Shown: positions 33,072 through 42,506, numbered from the stretch's first letter. The stretch is 64,000 nt of DNA from Streptomyces canus (GCF_030815415.1 NZ_JAUSWW010000003.1:1-64000); one strand, 5' to 3'. Notes: generated from the letters alone by a model not told the origin. Numbers and translations: made by a program.

Positions 33072-34001
33072 ATGTCTCGTGCCAAGCAGATGGCGGAGGA
33101 GCAGGCTGTTCCTGCGACCGCTGCGGGGGCCCGGCTGCAGCAGATGCGGCGCCGGGTCCGCCTGACCCGGCTGAGCGTGTGGGCGGTGATGGCGGCCGGG
33201 CCCGTCGCGCTGGCCGTCGCCGTGGCCAGCCCGGCGACCGTGGTCCGTGCGGCCCCCGCGACGAAGCCGGCCACCGTGAAGACGGCCGTGCCGGGCAACC
33301 CGTCCGGCTACGCCTCGGTGTTCCTCACCGCGTGGCTGCGCAGCCGCGCAGGCGACGAGCGCAGTGCGCAGGCCCGGCTTGCGCAGTCGATGGCCCCGGG
33401 CGTTGATCTTCCCGAGGTGTCGGCTGCGCAGCCCGGGCCCGAGGCGGTCGTGGCGGTGCGCAGTGCGCAGCAGGCCGGCCAGGCGTGGTCCGTGACGCTG
33501 GCTGCGCAGTACGGCGACGGAGCGGTGTGCTACTTCGCGGTGCCGGTCCTCGCCGATCGCGCAGGGGCCTCGTTCACGGTGTCCGCTGCCCCTGCGGTGG
33601 TGGCGTCCCCGTCGCGCATTGAGGGGCCGCCGTCGCCGTACACAGTGACGGTGCCGGCCAACGGTGATCTACCGTCCGACGTCGGGGAGTTCCTGGCCGC
33701 CTATCTGACCGGCGCCGGGGAGGTCGACCGCTACCTCGCTCCCGGGGTGCGCCTGGCACCGGTCTCCCCCGCCCCCTACAAGACCGTCACGGTCGATCAA
33801 CTGCTGGCCGCCGATGAGGCGGCGGCCGCCGCATCCGTCCCCACGGACGGGACACGGGTTGGGGTGATGGTCCAGGCAGAGGCCCGGGACGCGGACGGGC
33901 GGTGGCCACTGGCGTACGAGCTCACGCTCACTGCCCGCTCCGGCCGGTGGGAAGTGTCCGCGCTTCAGTCGGGCACCGCTCAGGGCGGGGGCACCCGATG
34001 A
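33072..34001 (+). CDS. TcpC/VirB8-like conjugal transfer protein
   Basis: A 309-aa bitopic protein: about 30 cytoplasmic residues with basic QMRRRVRLTRL, one membrane helix (WAVMAAGPVALAVAVASP, about 38-56) and a large exported part with two similar alpha+beta halves (NPSGYASVFLTAWLRSRAGD ... and DLPSDVGEFLAAYLTGAGEV ...), as in the TcpC family that forms the membrane platform of Gram-positive type IV transfer systems. First gene of the operon; start ATG 33072. The DNA coding the first half contains seven TGCGCA hexamers that continue the upstream array. Confidence 0.8.
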   Translation: MSRAKQMAEEQAVPATAAGARLQQMRRRVRLTRLSVWAVMAAGPVALAVAVASPATVVRAAPATKPATVKTAVPGNPSGYASVFLTAWLRSRAGDERSAQARLAQSMAPGVDLPEVSAAQPGPEAVVAVRSAQQAGQAWSVTLAAQYGDGAVCYFAVPVLADRAGASFTVSAAPAVVASPSRIEGPPSPYTVTVPANGDLPSDVGEFLAAYLTGAGEVDRYLAPGVRLAPVSPAPYKTVTVDQLLAADEAAAAASVPTDGTRVGVMVQAEARDADGRWPLAYELTLTARSGRWEVSALQSGTAQGGGTR

Positions 34002-34342
34002 CAACCACCGTGCCCGGCCAGATGCTCGCGGGGAAGCTGGACGATCTCGGCGACGCGTGGATCACCATGTTCCAGGACTGGGCGACCAAAGGTCTGCAGG
34101 CCGGTCTGCTCGTCCTGGTCGTCGTCATCATGATCCAGAAATTCAGTCTGAAGGCCGGGATCGGCGCCCTGCTGCTGATGATCGTCGCGCTGGGGCTGTA
34201 CAACTCACGCGACTCGCTCGCGGACATGTTCGAGGACGAGGTCAACAACCCCTCCCAGGGCGCACCCCCCGTCCCCGGCACGGCCCGCTCCGAGCTCCCG
34301 GTCTCCCGCGTGCACGCGCCCGGCGCCGGAGGCTGGCTGTGA
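33998..34342 (+). CDS. Small membrane transfer protein (114 aa)
   Basis: ATG 33998 overlaps the stop of the TcpC-like gene (ATGA). Residues about 30-47 (LQAGLLVLVVVIMIQKF) and 50-66 (KAGIGALLLMIVALGL) form two membrane helices and the rest is a charged, proline-containing tail. Position and topology match the TcpD or VirB2/VirB3-like small subunits of actinobacterial transfer operons; the family is too short to name with certainty. Confidence 0.65.
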   Translation: MTTTVPGQMLAGKLDDLGDAWITMFQDWATKGLQAGLLVLVVVIMIQKFSLKAGIGALLLMIVALGLYNSRDSLADMFEDEVNNPSQGAPPVPGTARSELPVSRVHAPGAGGWL

Positions 34343-34830
34343 CCGCCGCCAGCGGCGGTCGGGTGGGCCGCTTCTACACTGCCGCGCGGCGCCACCCGTG
34401 GGTGCTGGGCAAGGTCGCCGACTGGAAGATCCCGCTGGGTCCGTACACGCCCGCGCAGATCGCGGTCGCCGTCGTCGGCGGCTTCCTGCTCATCAAGACC
34501 ATCGGCTGGTGGTCGTGGATGGGGCCCCTCCCGCTGGTGGCCTGGCTGCTGACGATCTGGGTGGTCCGCCGCCCGAGGATCCGGGGGCGTGCCCCGATGC
34601 AGGCGGCGCTGGGCTGGGTGCTGTTGGGGTGGCAGCCACAGGGCGGCCGCATCGGTGGGCGGGCCGCCCGCGATCGTGCTGCCCGCCCCTTGGTCGGGGG
34701 TTTCACGATCGAGGACGTGCCCCGCCCTGTTCTGTCCACCCCGCCGCTTCGTCTGGCAGCGGGGGTAGGGCCGGTGTCGGGGGTCCAGCAACTGCTCAGC
34801 CGTGCCGGGCAGGGCGGGGGTGTGCGGTGA
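34339..34830 (+). CDS. TcpE/PrgI-like membrane transfer protein (163 aa)
   Basis: GTG 34339 overlaps the preceding stop (GTGA). Two closely spaced membrane helices (QIAVAVVGGFLLIKTI and GPLPLVAWLLTIWVV, about 47-85) follow a short basic N-terminus, and the rest is cytoplasmic with a conserved-looking end near the ATPase gene. A short two-helix protein immediately upstream of the VirB4-like ATPase is the usual place of VirB3/TcpE/PrgI, which recruits that ATPase. Confidence 0.65.
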   Translation: MTAASGGRVGRFYTAARRHPWVLGKVADWKIPLGPYTPAQIAVAVVGGFLLIKTIGWWSWMGPLPLVAWLLTIWVVRRPRIRGRAPMQAALGWVLLGWQPQGGRIGGRAARDRAARPLVGGFTIEDVPRPVLSTPPLRLAAGVGPVSGVQQLLSRAGQGGGVR

Positions 34831-37514
34831 GGGTGCCGTTCCGTCACATCGCTGGGCACCTGGTCTGGTCGACGCACGGCAGCGTGTGGGCGATCTACCG
34901 CCTGCACCCGGGCCCGGATGCCCAAGGCCAGGTCGAGGAGAGCGTCCAGGGCACCTATGTGCCTGCCGCGGTCCGCGACGAACAACTCGCCAAGATCACA
35001 CACATGGTGCGTTCCCTGTCCGGGGCACCACGGTTGTTCGGGCTAGCCGCCCAGGTCGATCCCGGCGAGATCGCCCTGAAGATGATCGACGGCATCGAGC
35101 CCGCCGACACCGCGCCGGGCACGGATCACCCGTGGGTGGAGAACGTCGAGGCCACCCTGGATCTGCTGGACGACCAGGAGATGCACCGCCGCACCCTGTG
35201 GCTGGCCGTGCCGCTGGAGACCGAGACCTCCGGGCTCCAGATGGCGGCGTCGCTCGGCTCGGCCTGGGCAGAGCTGGCTCCCCTGCTCGGCATGCGCCCC
35301 GACCCCATCGCTCGCCGTGAGGTGAGTGCCTATCGCGAGCAGGCCGCCCGGGTCGAGGCCGCGCTCGCCGGCGGGATCGCGTTCCGTCCGGCCCGCCCGG
35401 CGGAGGTCGTATGGATGATCCAGCACACCCTGCACCGCGGCGTTGCCGAACCCCTGCTGGCCGAGGCAGAGAACAGCGACCTGTACGGCGGGCAGCTGCG
35501 GGACGGGGTGCTGCGCTCCCCCAGCTACGCCGACCTCGGACAGGTACGTCTACATGAGGGCGGCATCGACCCCGACCTGGACGACGTCGGTGACCTCAAG
35601 AGCGCGGGCCCGATCACCCGCTCTGGCCGCACGGCCTGGTGGCGGATCAACGGTGGTTCGCCGCTGGGGCGGCGGTGGCTGCAGGTCGAATCCGACGCCG
35701 GGACCGGCTACCAGGCCCACCTGGCGCTGGCCGAGTGCCCGCCCGCGGTCAGCCAGGACGCCGCGGATCTGTTGGCCCAGCTGGAATCCCTGGACTTTCC
35801 CGTCGACTACACCATCGACCTCACCCTGGTGCCTGCGGAGAAGGCGCGGGCGCAGGTGCAGCGCAAGAAGAACGAACTCATCGACCAGGCCGACCAGTAC
35901 GACGCCCGCCCCACCGGCATGCCCGCATCCCTCAGCGAAGCCGCCCGCGACCTGGGCGAGTTGGATGCGCGGCTGTCGCGTACCTCGGTGGAGGTCGAGG
36001 TGCAGTCGGTGACCGTGCTGACGGTGTGGGGGCCGACCGCCGCCATCTGCGACTCCCGCGCCCGCGCCCTGGCCGCCCTCCTCAGCGGGGCCGATTACCG
36101 AGCCGTGCGCCCGGCCGGCCTGCAGGAAGCCCTGTTCACGCTGGGGCTGCCCGGGACGGTGCGGCCGGGTGTGGTGCGGGAGTTCACTCAGCATCAGGTC
36201 AGTGAGGACTGGGCGCTGTCCGGGGCCTTCACGCTCGCGGAGGTCGGCGACCCGAACGGGATGTTCCTCGGGATCGACTTGGACTGCGGCACCACCCGCC
36301 CCGTCATGATCAACGTGGCGGATGCGCCAAAGCAGGATGCCTCCGCCTCGATGGGCATCGTCGGCGACCTGGGGGCGGGCAAGAGTGTCCTGCAGAAGCT
36401 GATCGCGGAGGCGGTGTGGGCGCGCGGAGGCTGCGCGATCTGCATCGACCGCACCCCGGTCAGGGAGTGGGCGACCTTCGCCCGCACCGCCGCCCGGGGC
36501 CGGGTGCAGATCATCGACGCCGCGCAGGCCGAGGTGTCCATCGACCCGCTACGTATGTTTCCCGGCCCGGAGGGCCGCCACTACGCCCTGTCCTACCTCA
36601 CCCTGCAGCTCGGCATCGGCCCGATGAGCACCAACGGCGAAGTCCTGCACCACGCCGTCGAACACGCCGCCGCGAGCGAGAACCCGTCCATGCATCGGGT
36701 GCTTCAGGTCCTGGAGGAGATGGCCACGGGTGAAGCGGGCAGGCGGCAGGACGCGGCCGCCACCCTGGCCGGTCTCATCCGCGTGGTTGCCACCAACTCG
36801 CTTGCGGCGATGGTGTTCGACCCGGCGCTGCCGCCGGTACGGCTGGACGCTTCCACGGCGCACGACATGATCGTCATCACGACGGCCGGGCTGAAGCTGC
36901 CGCCGAAGGCTGCGTTCGTCAATCCGGAGGTGCTGCACCAGCAGCCTTTGGAAGCGCTGATCGGCCGGGCGGTCCTCTACCTGATCGCAGCCCTCGCCCG
37001 GCAGACCGCGTTCGAAGACCCCGCACGCTTCACGTCTGTGGTCCTGGACGAGCTGTACTGGCTCACCTCCTCCGCGGAGGGCACCGCGCTGGTCCACGAG
37101 ATCCTCCACGACGGCCGCAAGCACGGTGCCGGACTGCTGGCCGGCTCACACGACGCAGCCGAACTGGGCCCGGACCGCGGGCTGATGGCCTACCGGGCCC
37201 TGGCCCGCACCGCGGACCGTGAACGCGCCCGCCGCGGCCTGGACTTCATCGGCCTCGACCCCGACGACCCAGAACTACTCCGTCTGGTGACCACCGGCCT
37301 GTCCCCGATCGGCCAAAAGGGCCGCGAGGGCGAGTTCCTGCTGACCTGCCCCCGCCAGAACACCGGCCGGATCAAGGCTGTCATCCCCCGCATCGCGCGC
37401 ATCGCCACGTCCATCACGACCACCCCGGGACGCCGCATAACCACGCCTGCTCCTGCTGCGGTCGAAAAGCCCTGCGGCGAGAGCGTCGGTGCATACCCGA
37501 AGGGATACGCCTGA
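34827..37514 (+). CDS. VirB4-like conjugation ATPase (SCO6880-type)
   Basis: An 895-aa protein; start GTG 34827 overlaps the upstream stop (GTGA). The N-terminal half is the VirB4-type domain with HLVWSTHGSVWAIYRLHP; the C-terminal half is a RecA-like ATPase with Walker A GDLGAGKS (about residue 512) and Walker B VVLDELYWL (about 737), followed by HDGRKHGAGLLAGSHDAAEL as a motif-C-like segment. It would power assembly or DNA/protein export by the transfer machine at the inner face of the membrane. It is the best-conserved gene of the operon and has no internal damage. Confidence 0.85.
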   Translation: MRVPFRHIAGHLVWSTHGSVWAIYRLHPGPDAQGQVEESVQGTYVPAAVRDEQLAKITHMVRSLSGAPRLFGLAAQVDPGEIALKMIDGIEPADTAPGTDHPWVENVEATLDLLDDQEMHRRTLWLAVPLETETSGLQMAASLGSAWAELAPLLGMRPDPIARREVSAYREQAARVEAALAGGIAFRPARPAEVVWMIQHTLHRGVAEPLLAEAENSDLYGGQLRDGVLRSPSYADLGQVRLHEGGIDPDLDDVGDLKSAGPITRSGRTAWWRINGGSPLGRRWLQVESDAGTGYQAHLALAECPPAVSQDAADLLAQLESLDFPVDYTIDLTLVPAEKARAQVQRKKNELIDQADQYDARPTGMPASLSEAARDLGELDARLSRTSVEVEVQSVTVLTVWGPTAAICDSRARALAALLSGADYRAVRPAGLQEALFTLGLPGTVRPGVVREFTQHQVSEDWALSGAFTLAEVGDPNGMFLGIDLDCGTTRPVMINVADAPKQDASASMGIVGDLGAGKSVLQKLIAEAVWARGGCAICIDRTPVREWATFARTAARGRVQIIDAAQAEVSIDPLRMFPGPEGRHYALSYLTLQLGIGPMSTNGEVLHHAVEHAAASENPSMHRVLQVLEEMATGEAGRRQDAAATLAGLIRVVATNSLAAMVFDPALPPVRLDASTAHDMIVITTAGLKLPPKAAFVNPEVLHQQPLEALIGRAVLYLIAALARQTAFEDPARFTSVVLDELYWLTSSAEGTALVHEILHDGRKHGAGLLAGSHDAAELGPDRGLMAYRALARTADRERARRGLDFIGLDPDDPELLRLVTTGLSPIGQKGREGEFLLTCPRQNTGRIKAVIPRIARIATSITTTPGRRITTPAPAAVEKPCGESVGAYPKGYA

Positions 37515-37894
37515 TGCCCACCACTGCGTCGTCGTCCTTCCCCTCCGCCCGCTCCAGACGGCTGGCCGCCGTGGCGAGCGTGCTGACCGTGATCACCGTC
37601 GCGGCCGCCGTCGTCGCCCTGGTGGTGGGGGCGAGCCTGCGGGAGTCGTGGTGGCCGCGCACCGGAGCCGCGTTCGCCGCCGAGACCTCTTCACCTCGCC
37701 AGGATCCCTGCGAGGTGATCGTGGGACCGGCCAAGGAGTACTGCGAGCGCGGGGTGTCCGCCTCGATCTCGTCTCCTGCCGCTGCTCGGCAGGATCTTGG
37801 TGATGCGGTGTGGCGGCTGGTGCCCGCCGGAGCAGGCCTGGCGGCCCTGGTGATCTGGCGGCGCCGCAGCGCCACGGCGCGAGGGCGGGCCTGA
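37514..37894 (+). CDS. Small membrane protein with CxxIxGPAKEYCER motif (126 aa)
   Basis: ATG 37514 overlaps the stop of the ATPase gene by one base. A first membrane helix (AAVASVLTVITVAAAVVALV) leads to an exported segment containing DPCEVIVGPAKEYCERG and a second helix (LVPAGAGLAALVIW). The same Cys-bounded motif occurs in the exported loop of the next, much larger protein (DTCDLIKGPAKEYCERS), so the two probably contact each other or a common partner outside the membrane. Unnamed transfer subunit. Confidence 0.65.
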   Translation: MPTTASSSFPSARSRRLAAVASVLTVITVAAAVVALVVGASLRESWWPRTGAAFAAETSSPRQDPCEVIVGPAKEYCERGVSASISSPAAARQDLGDAVWRLVPAGAGLAALVIWRRRSATARGRA

Positions 37895-40741
37895 ATGTTG
37901 CGCCCCGACCGCGCCACGCTCCGCTCGGCCGGCCTTCTGGCGGTCCTCACCGGTGTGTTCGTCATGGTCAACAGCCAGGTCGTGTACGCGGCGAGCAGCG
38001 CCAGCGAGACCGGTGACCTGCTGTCCCCGCTGAACGTCACCAGCAGCGAGGGCGTGCCGATCAACGGCTACGAGCTCAATGCCCAGGGCGGTTCTATCTT
38101 CAGTTTCCAGGCGCAGTCGCTCTCGTTCGCCTTGTCTGGGCTGTTCACCGTGATCCGGTTGCTGGTCGGGTTGGCCGGGTGGGCGATCGAGCTCGCGTTC
38201 CGGTTCCCGCTGCTGAAGATCCTCATCAAGCCGGCGCAGCGGGTCGCTGACGCGTACGAGACGGTCGTGGTCGACACCCTGGGGCTGAAGGGGCTGTTGC
38301 TGGCCTGGGCGTTCGTGTTCGCCGCCTTCATGATCGTGCGGGGGCGGGTCGGCCGCGGTCTGGGCGAGATCTTCCTGACGCTGACGATCGCGGCGTTCGC
38401 CGCGTCGACGTTTGTGCGCCCCGATTACCTGCTCGCCCAGGACGGTCCGCTCGGGCAGACCCAGCAGGTAGCCGCTGAGGTCGCGCAGGAGAGCGTGAGT
38501 TCGTACGACTGGGGCGGCAAGCTCGCGAGTCTGGGTCCGTGCGACCGGATGGCCGGGGTGCAGGAGGCCAAGTGCCTTGAGCAGGAGGCTCAAGCGCCGG
38601 TTGCCGCCACTGACGTGGCCCGTCCGCTGCAGGACTCGATCAGCAACGCGCTGATCGTCAAGCCCTACATGCTGCTGCAGTACGGCCGCATCCTGGACCC
38701 GGCCAAGACGTCCGACCGCAAGGCCTATGCCGTCCATCTGAAATGGATCACCGGCGGCTACAAGGCAGGAGCCCAGGACCAGCAGGGCGAAAAGGAGGGG
38801 GACAAGGACACCTGTGACCTGATCAAGGGGCCGGCCAAGGAGTACTGCGAACGATCCATCAACCCCGGTGCTGCCGTCGATGACCCGACAGAGGATCTGC
38901 CCGCTGTGGGGTGGGTGCCGGGGCAGTCGCTGGGGGACATCGACAGTGCCGCCTTCAGTGAGGAAGGCCAGCAGTTCGCCGCGTTCCTCGAGGACCTCGA
39001 AGACGCCGGGCCCGTCGGCAAGGCCTGTGCCGCTTATGCGCAGAAGCCCACCTGGTGGCGGGTCGGCGGCGCCGCACTGCTGCTCGTCGCGGCGTTCTTC
39101 ATCTGCGGCATGCTGCTGTCCAGCGCGATCGTGCTGCTGGGCACCCAGGGCATCGGCGCGGCTGCCGCGGCCGCCGGAGGGCTGGCCTTCATCGCCGGGA
39201 TGCTTCCCGGCCCGGCGCGGCAGTCGGTGTGGAAGTGGCTGTCGATCTGGGGCATCGCGATCCTGGCCATGGTCGGGATCTGCGCGTTCGTGCCGTTCTT
39301 CGGGATCGCTGTGGATGCCACCATCACCAACGGCCCCGACCTGATGGTCGAACGCATCCTCCTGATCGACGTGCTGGCGATCGCCGGCGCGGCCGGGCAC
39401 CGCCGCCTGCTGACCGGCATCACCTCCTTCGGGCGGCGCATGGCCATGCGGATGCGGTACGCCAAGGTCGGCGGCACCCACCTGCCCGGCGACAGCTCCG
39501 AACTCGGCGCCGCCCTGGCCATGAACTCCCCCGCCGCGCTCGGCGGATACGGCGGCGGTCTGCGCGCCTTCTCCGGCGGCGGGGGCCGGTTCGCCATCCT
39601 CGGCACCCGGCAGCGGCTGATGGGTGCGCTCACCTCGGTGTTCGACGGGGCGGGCATGCCGGTGGACACCGGAAGGGTGTTCGCCGACGCGAGGGCCGAA
39701 GCCGGGCGGGGTCTGGCCCCGGTCACTGCGGCGGCGGCCGCGGGCGGGCTGGGCGCACGGCTCGGCCTGACCGGCGCCCGCCTGGGCGCCAAGGGTGCGC
39801 ACTGGCTGCTGATCGGCCGCCGCCCGGATGCGGAGAAGTTGGACCGCTGGCGCAAGCCCACCGCCGACGGAGACCCACACGCCGGTGGCTCGCCGGGCAG
39901 CGCAGGCGGCGGCTCGGGCGGCACCGGGCCGCGCCGGCCCGGCGGGCCGCCGGACCGCTACCGCAACGAGGACGGCCAGGTCGTCGACCACGCGACCGGC
40001 CGGGTGCTGCACGACCAGCACTCGGATCGCACCCTGCTGTCGACGCGGGCTCACAACCGGCTGGTCCGCTACCGCGGTTACCGCATCCTCAACCGCGGCG
40101 GCCGGCTCGTCTACGGGGCAACACACGGTCTGCCCGACAACGTCCGCCGAGCCCGGACAGGAGGCTCGCGCTACTCCCAGGATGCCCGTCAGCAGGCACG
40201 GGTGTGGGGCAACACGGTTCGCGAGGACGGCCGCGCCTGGGCGGACACGGGCCGTCACGTCGCCCAGGTGTTGCGCGATCACACTGATGACAGGGGCGGA
40301 ACCGGTCCCTTCACCGGCCGCCGCCTCTCCACCACCGCGCCGGCCACCACCTCCGCTCGCCCCGCATCCACCAGCCCAGCCTCCAACAGCCGGGCCTCCA
40401 GCGGCGCGGCGCATGCGCCCCCGGGGGCGGCGCCGACGGCCGGTGGGCCTCAGTCGGCGTCGGCCCCGGTTCCCCGCAGGCTGCCCGGCGCCACCGGCGG
40501 TGGTCGGCGGGCAGCGCCCAACTGGCCTCCCCTTGGCGGCTCTTCGTCCGGACCGCCCGCTCCCTCCGAGCCACCTCCGCCCAGACGGGCACGGCCAGGT
40601 GGACCGTCCCTACAGCCGGACCGCACCAGCGGCCGGTCGCGCCAGGAGGCGCGGGACATGATCCAGCGGCTCATGCGGCGCAACGAAGAGCGGGCACGCC
40701 GCCCCCAGCCCGGTCCGGACGAGGGCGGTGAGCAGGAGTGA
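37895..40741 (+). CDS. VirB6/TrbL-like polytopic transfer channel protein (948 aa)
   Basis: Starts at ATG 37895 directly after the previous stop. Signal-like first helix (GLLAVLTGVFVMVNSQVVYA), helices around 75-110, 120-150 and 155-175, an exported loop of about 200 residues with four cysteines and the motif CDLIKGPAKEYCER, then four or more helices (ALLLVAAFFICGMLLSSAIV, GAAAAAAGGLAFIAG, LSIWGIAILAMVGICAF) and a 400-residue cytoplasmic tail rich in Gly, Pro, Arg and Ser. This layout matches the VirB6/TrbL component of actinobacterial T4SS-like operons. It overlaps the next gene by GTGA. Confidence 0.75.
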   Translation: MLRPDRATLRSAGLLAVLTGVFVMVNSQVVYAASSASETGDLLSPLNVTSSEGVPINGYELNAQGGSIFSFQAQSLSFALSGLFTVIRLLVGLAGWAIELAFRFPLLKILIKPAQRVADAYETVVVDTLGLKGLLLAWAFVFAAFMIVRGRVGRGLGEIFLTLTIAAFAASTFVRPDYLLAQDGPLGQTQQVAAEVAQESVSSYDWGGKLASLGPCDRMAGVQEAKCLEQEAQAPVAATDVARPLQDSISNALIVKPYMLLQYGRILDPAKTSDRKAYAVHLKWITGGYKAGAQDQQGEKEGDKDTCDLIKGPAKEYCERSINPGAAVDDPTEDLPAVGWVPGQSLGDIDSAAFSEEGQQFAAFLEDLEDAGPVGKACAAYAQKPTWWRVGGAALLLVAAFFICGMLLSSAIVLLGTQGIGAAAAAAGGLAFIAGMLPGPARQSVWKWLSIWGIAILAMVGICAFVPFFGIAVDATITNGPDLMVERILLIDVLAIAGAAGHRRLLTGITSFGRRMAMRMRYAKVGGTHLPGDSSELGAALAMNSPAALGGYGGGLRAFSGGGGRFAILGTRQRLMGALTSVFDGAGMPVDTGRVFADARAEAGRGLAPVTAAAAAGGLGARLGLTGARLGAKGAHWLLIGRRPDAEKLDRWRKPTADGDPHAGGSPGSAGGGSGGTGPRRPGGPPDRYRNEDGQVVDHATGRVLHDQHSDRTLLSTRAHNRLVRYRGYRILNRGGRLVYGATHGLPDNVRRARTGGSRYSQDARQQARVWGNTVREDGRAWADTGRHVAQVLRDHTDDRGGTGPFTGRRLSTTAPATTSARPASTSPASNSRASSGAAHAPPGAAPTAGGPQSASAPVPRRLPGATGGGRRAAPNWPPLGGSSSGPPAPSEPPPPRRARPGGPSLQPDRTSGRSRQEARDMIQRLMRRNEERARRPQPGPDEGGEQE

Positions 40742-41886
40742 GGCCGGCCCGACGGCGCGTCAGGCGCTGGGTGTGTGGGGTGGCGCTGCTGATGTTCACC
40801 GCCGTGTGCTGCGCCGCCCCGGTGGGAAACGCGATCAGCGCGTACGTCGCCCTGCAGAGTGCGCAGGACGACAGCGGAATCGCCGAGGGCGGCAGTTCAG
40901 CGGATATCCCGGCCCGGATGCTGATGGCGTACAAGAAGGCCGTGCAGCTGGTCGGCACGCATGTCCCGAAGTGCCGGGGTATGCGCTGGCCGGTCCTGGC
41001 CGGGATCGCCAAGGTCGAGTCCAACCACGCGACCGGCCATGGCATCGCCGCCAGCGGCGACATCCGCCCCCGGATTTACGGGTTGCTCCTCAACGGTTCC
41101 GGGGCGGGCGGCAACACCACGGCTTTCCCCGACACCGACGGCGGCCGGTGGGACGGTACCGCCAGCGGGGAGCGTGCTGTTGGCCCGTTCCAGTTCCTGC
41201 CCTCCACCTGGCACGGCGTCGGCAAGGACGCCAACGGCGACCAGGTCGCCGATCCGCACAATGCCGACGATGCCGCGCTCGGCGCCGCGATCTACCTGTG
41301 CGGGAACGGACGCGACCTGACCAAGCGGGCCCAGCTCAAGGCCGCGATCTTCCAGTACAACCACTCCAGCGCGTACGTAGCGAACGTGCTCGGGTGGATC
41401 GACCAGTACACGGCAGCAGCCACCGGCCCGGACCTGGGGGGCGTCTCGGGGACGGTCCGTACCGTCATCAACGCGGCGCTCGCCCAGCGGGGCGTGCCGT
41501 ATTCGTGGGGCGGCGGCAACGCCCAGGGCCCGTCGTACGGGATCTGCTGCTCGCCCAGCGGGAAGAGCGGCACACGTATCAAGGGCTTCGACTGCTCAGG
41601 GTTGACGACCTACGCCTACGCCAAGGTGGGCATTCGGCTGCCGCGTACCGCGGCTGCACAAGCCGGCGTCGGCCGGCGCATCCCGGCGAGCCTCGGCGCT
41701 GGCGCGCTCAAGCCCGGCGATCTCGTCTTCTACGCGTACGCCCCCGGCCGCGATTCGACGATCTATCACGTCGGGATCTATCTGGGCGGCGGTCAGATGG
41801 TCAACGCCGCCCGCCCCGGCACGATGGTCCGCCTCGACGCGGTCGACGCCATGTCCGGCTATGCGGGAGGAGCACGGCTGCTGTGA
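40738..41886 (+). CDS. Lytic transglycosylase - NlpC/P60 peptidoglycan hydrolase
   Basis: A 382-aa exported enzyme: signal peptide (CGVALLMFTAVCCAAPVGNA), a transglycosylase domain with the catalytic-type Glu in GIAKVESNHATGHGI (about residue 92) and the conserved AVGPFQFLPSTW motif, then an NlpC/P60 domain with catalytic Cys in IKGFDCSGLTTYAY (about 285) and His in IYHVGIYLGGG (about 342). It would open the cell wall locally for the transfer channel, like VirB1 or Tra-associated hydrolases in Gram-positive plasmids. Start GTG 40738 overlaps the preceding stop. Confidence 0.85.
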   Translation: MRPARRRVRRWVCGVALLMFTAVCCAAPVGNAISAYVALQSAQDDSGIAEGGSSADIPARMLMAYKKAVQLVGTHVPKCRGMRWPVLAGIAKVESNHATGHGIAASGDIRPRIYGLLLNGSGAGGNTTAFPDTDGGRWDGTASGERAVGPFQFLPSTWHGVGKDANGDQVADPHNADDAALGAAIYLCGNGRDLTKRAQLKAAIFQYNHSSAYVANVLGWIDQYTAAATGPDLGGVSGTVRTVINAALAQRGVPYSWGGGNAQGPSYGICCSPSGKSGTRIKGFDCSGLTTYAYAKVGIRLPRTAAAQAGVGRRIPASLGAGALKPGDLVFYAYAPGRDSTIYHVGIYLGGGQMVNAARPGTMVRLDAVDAMSGYAGGARLL

Positions 41887-42506
41887 CCACTCCCCCGCGC
41901 TCACCGCGCCTGCTGGTGCTGAGCACCGTCGTCCTCGTTGTTTGTGGCGTCGCTCTGCTGGCCGTGCCACACGGTCAGGAGCAGCCGGCCCCGGGCTCGT
42001 CGCCGGTCTCCGTGACCAGGGTTCCGTCATCGGCGGCCGCCGCGCCTTCGGTCATCGCGGCGCCGTCCATGCCGCGCGCTGCCTCGCCATCGCCGGTCGT
42101 TCCGCCGGCTCCGCCGCCCCATGGCGAGGGGGCGGCTGGCGACCGGGCCATCCAGCAGACGCTGGAGGCGGCCTGGCCCGCGGACCTTCCCACCGCCGAC
42201 GAACGAGAGCTGCTCGCCACCGGTCGAGCGCTGCTGCGCGCGGACGCCACCGGCGTTGGCCGCGAGAAATGGCCAGAGATCTTCCCTCACTCCCCTGCCG
42301 TGGCCCCGGCATTCGCCACCGCCCGTTTCCGTATCCAGGCCGCGATCGCCCGCCAAGACGGCCGCCCGGACAAGGCGGTGGTGCATCTGGTGTGGGCCAG
42401 CGCGGACCGCGGCGGCACCTTCACCGACCTGCGCATCACCGACTGGTACTTCACCCGCACCACAACGAAGGGAGCACCGGCATGGACGCCGCAGCCCCGT
42501 ACCTGA
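41883..42506 (+). CDS. Membrane-anchored exported protein (207 aa)
   Basis: GTG 41883 overlaps the stop of the hydrolase gene. One membrane helix (LLVLSTVVLVVCGVALLAV, about 9-27), a proline/serine/alanine-rich linker to about 85 and a compact exported domain (AIQQTLEAAWPADLPTADER ... FRIQAAIARQDGRPDKAVVH ... DLRITDWYFTRT). The linker-plus-domain form suggests a wall-spanning subunit of the transfer apparatus; no named family. Confidence 0.65.
   Translation: MTTPPRSPRLLVLSTVVLVVCGVALLAVPHGQEQPAPGSSPVSVTRVPSSAAAAPSVIAAPSMPRAASPSPVVPPAPPPHGEGAAGDRAIQQTLEAAWPADLPTADERELLATGRALLRADATGVGREKWPEIFPHSPAVAPAFATARFRIQAAIARQDGRPDKAVVHLVWASADRGGTFTDLRITDWYFTRTTTKGAPAWTPQPRT

Noticed and set aside
37691-40414. 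907-aa minus-strand gene opposite the VirB6-like gene
   Set aside because: It is a GC-rich shadow of the plus-strand gene; the plus frame shows membrane helices, motif conservation and coupled starts, the minus frame only low-complexity Arg/Gly/Ala sequence.
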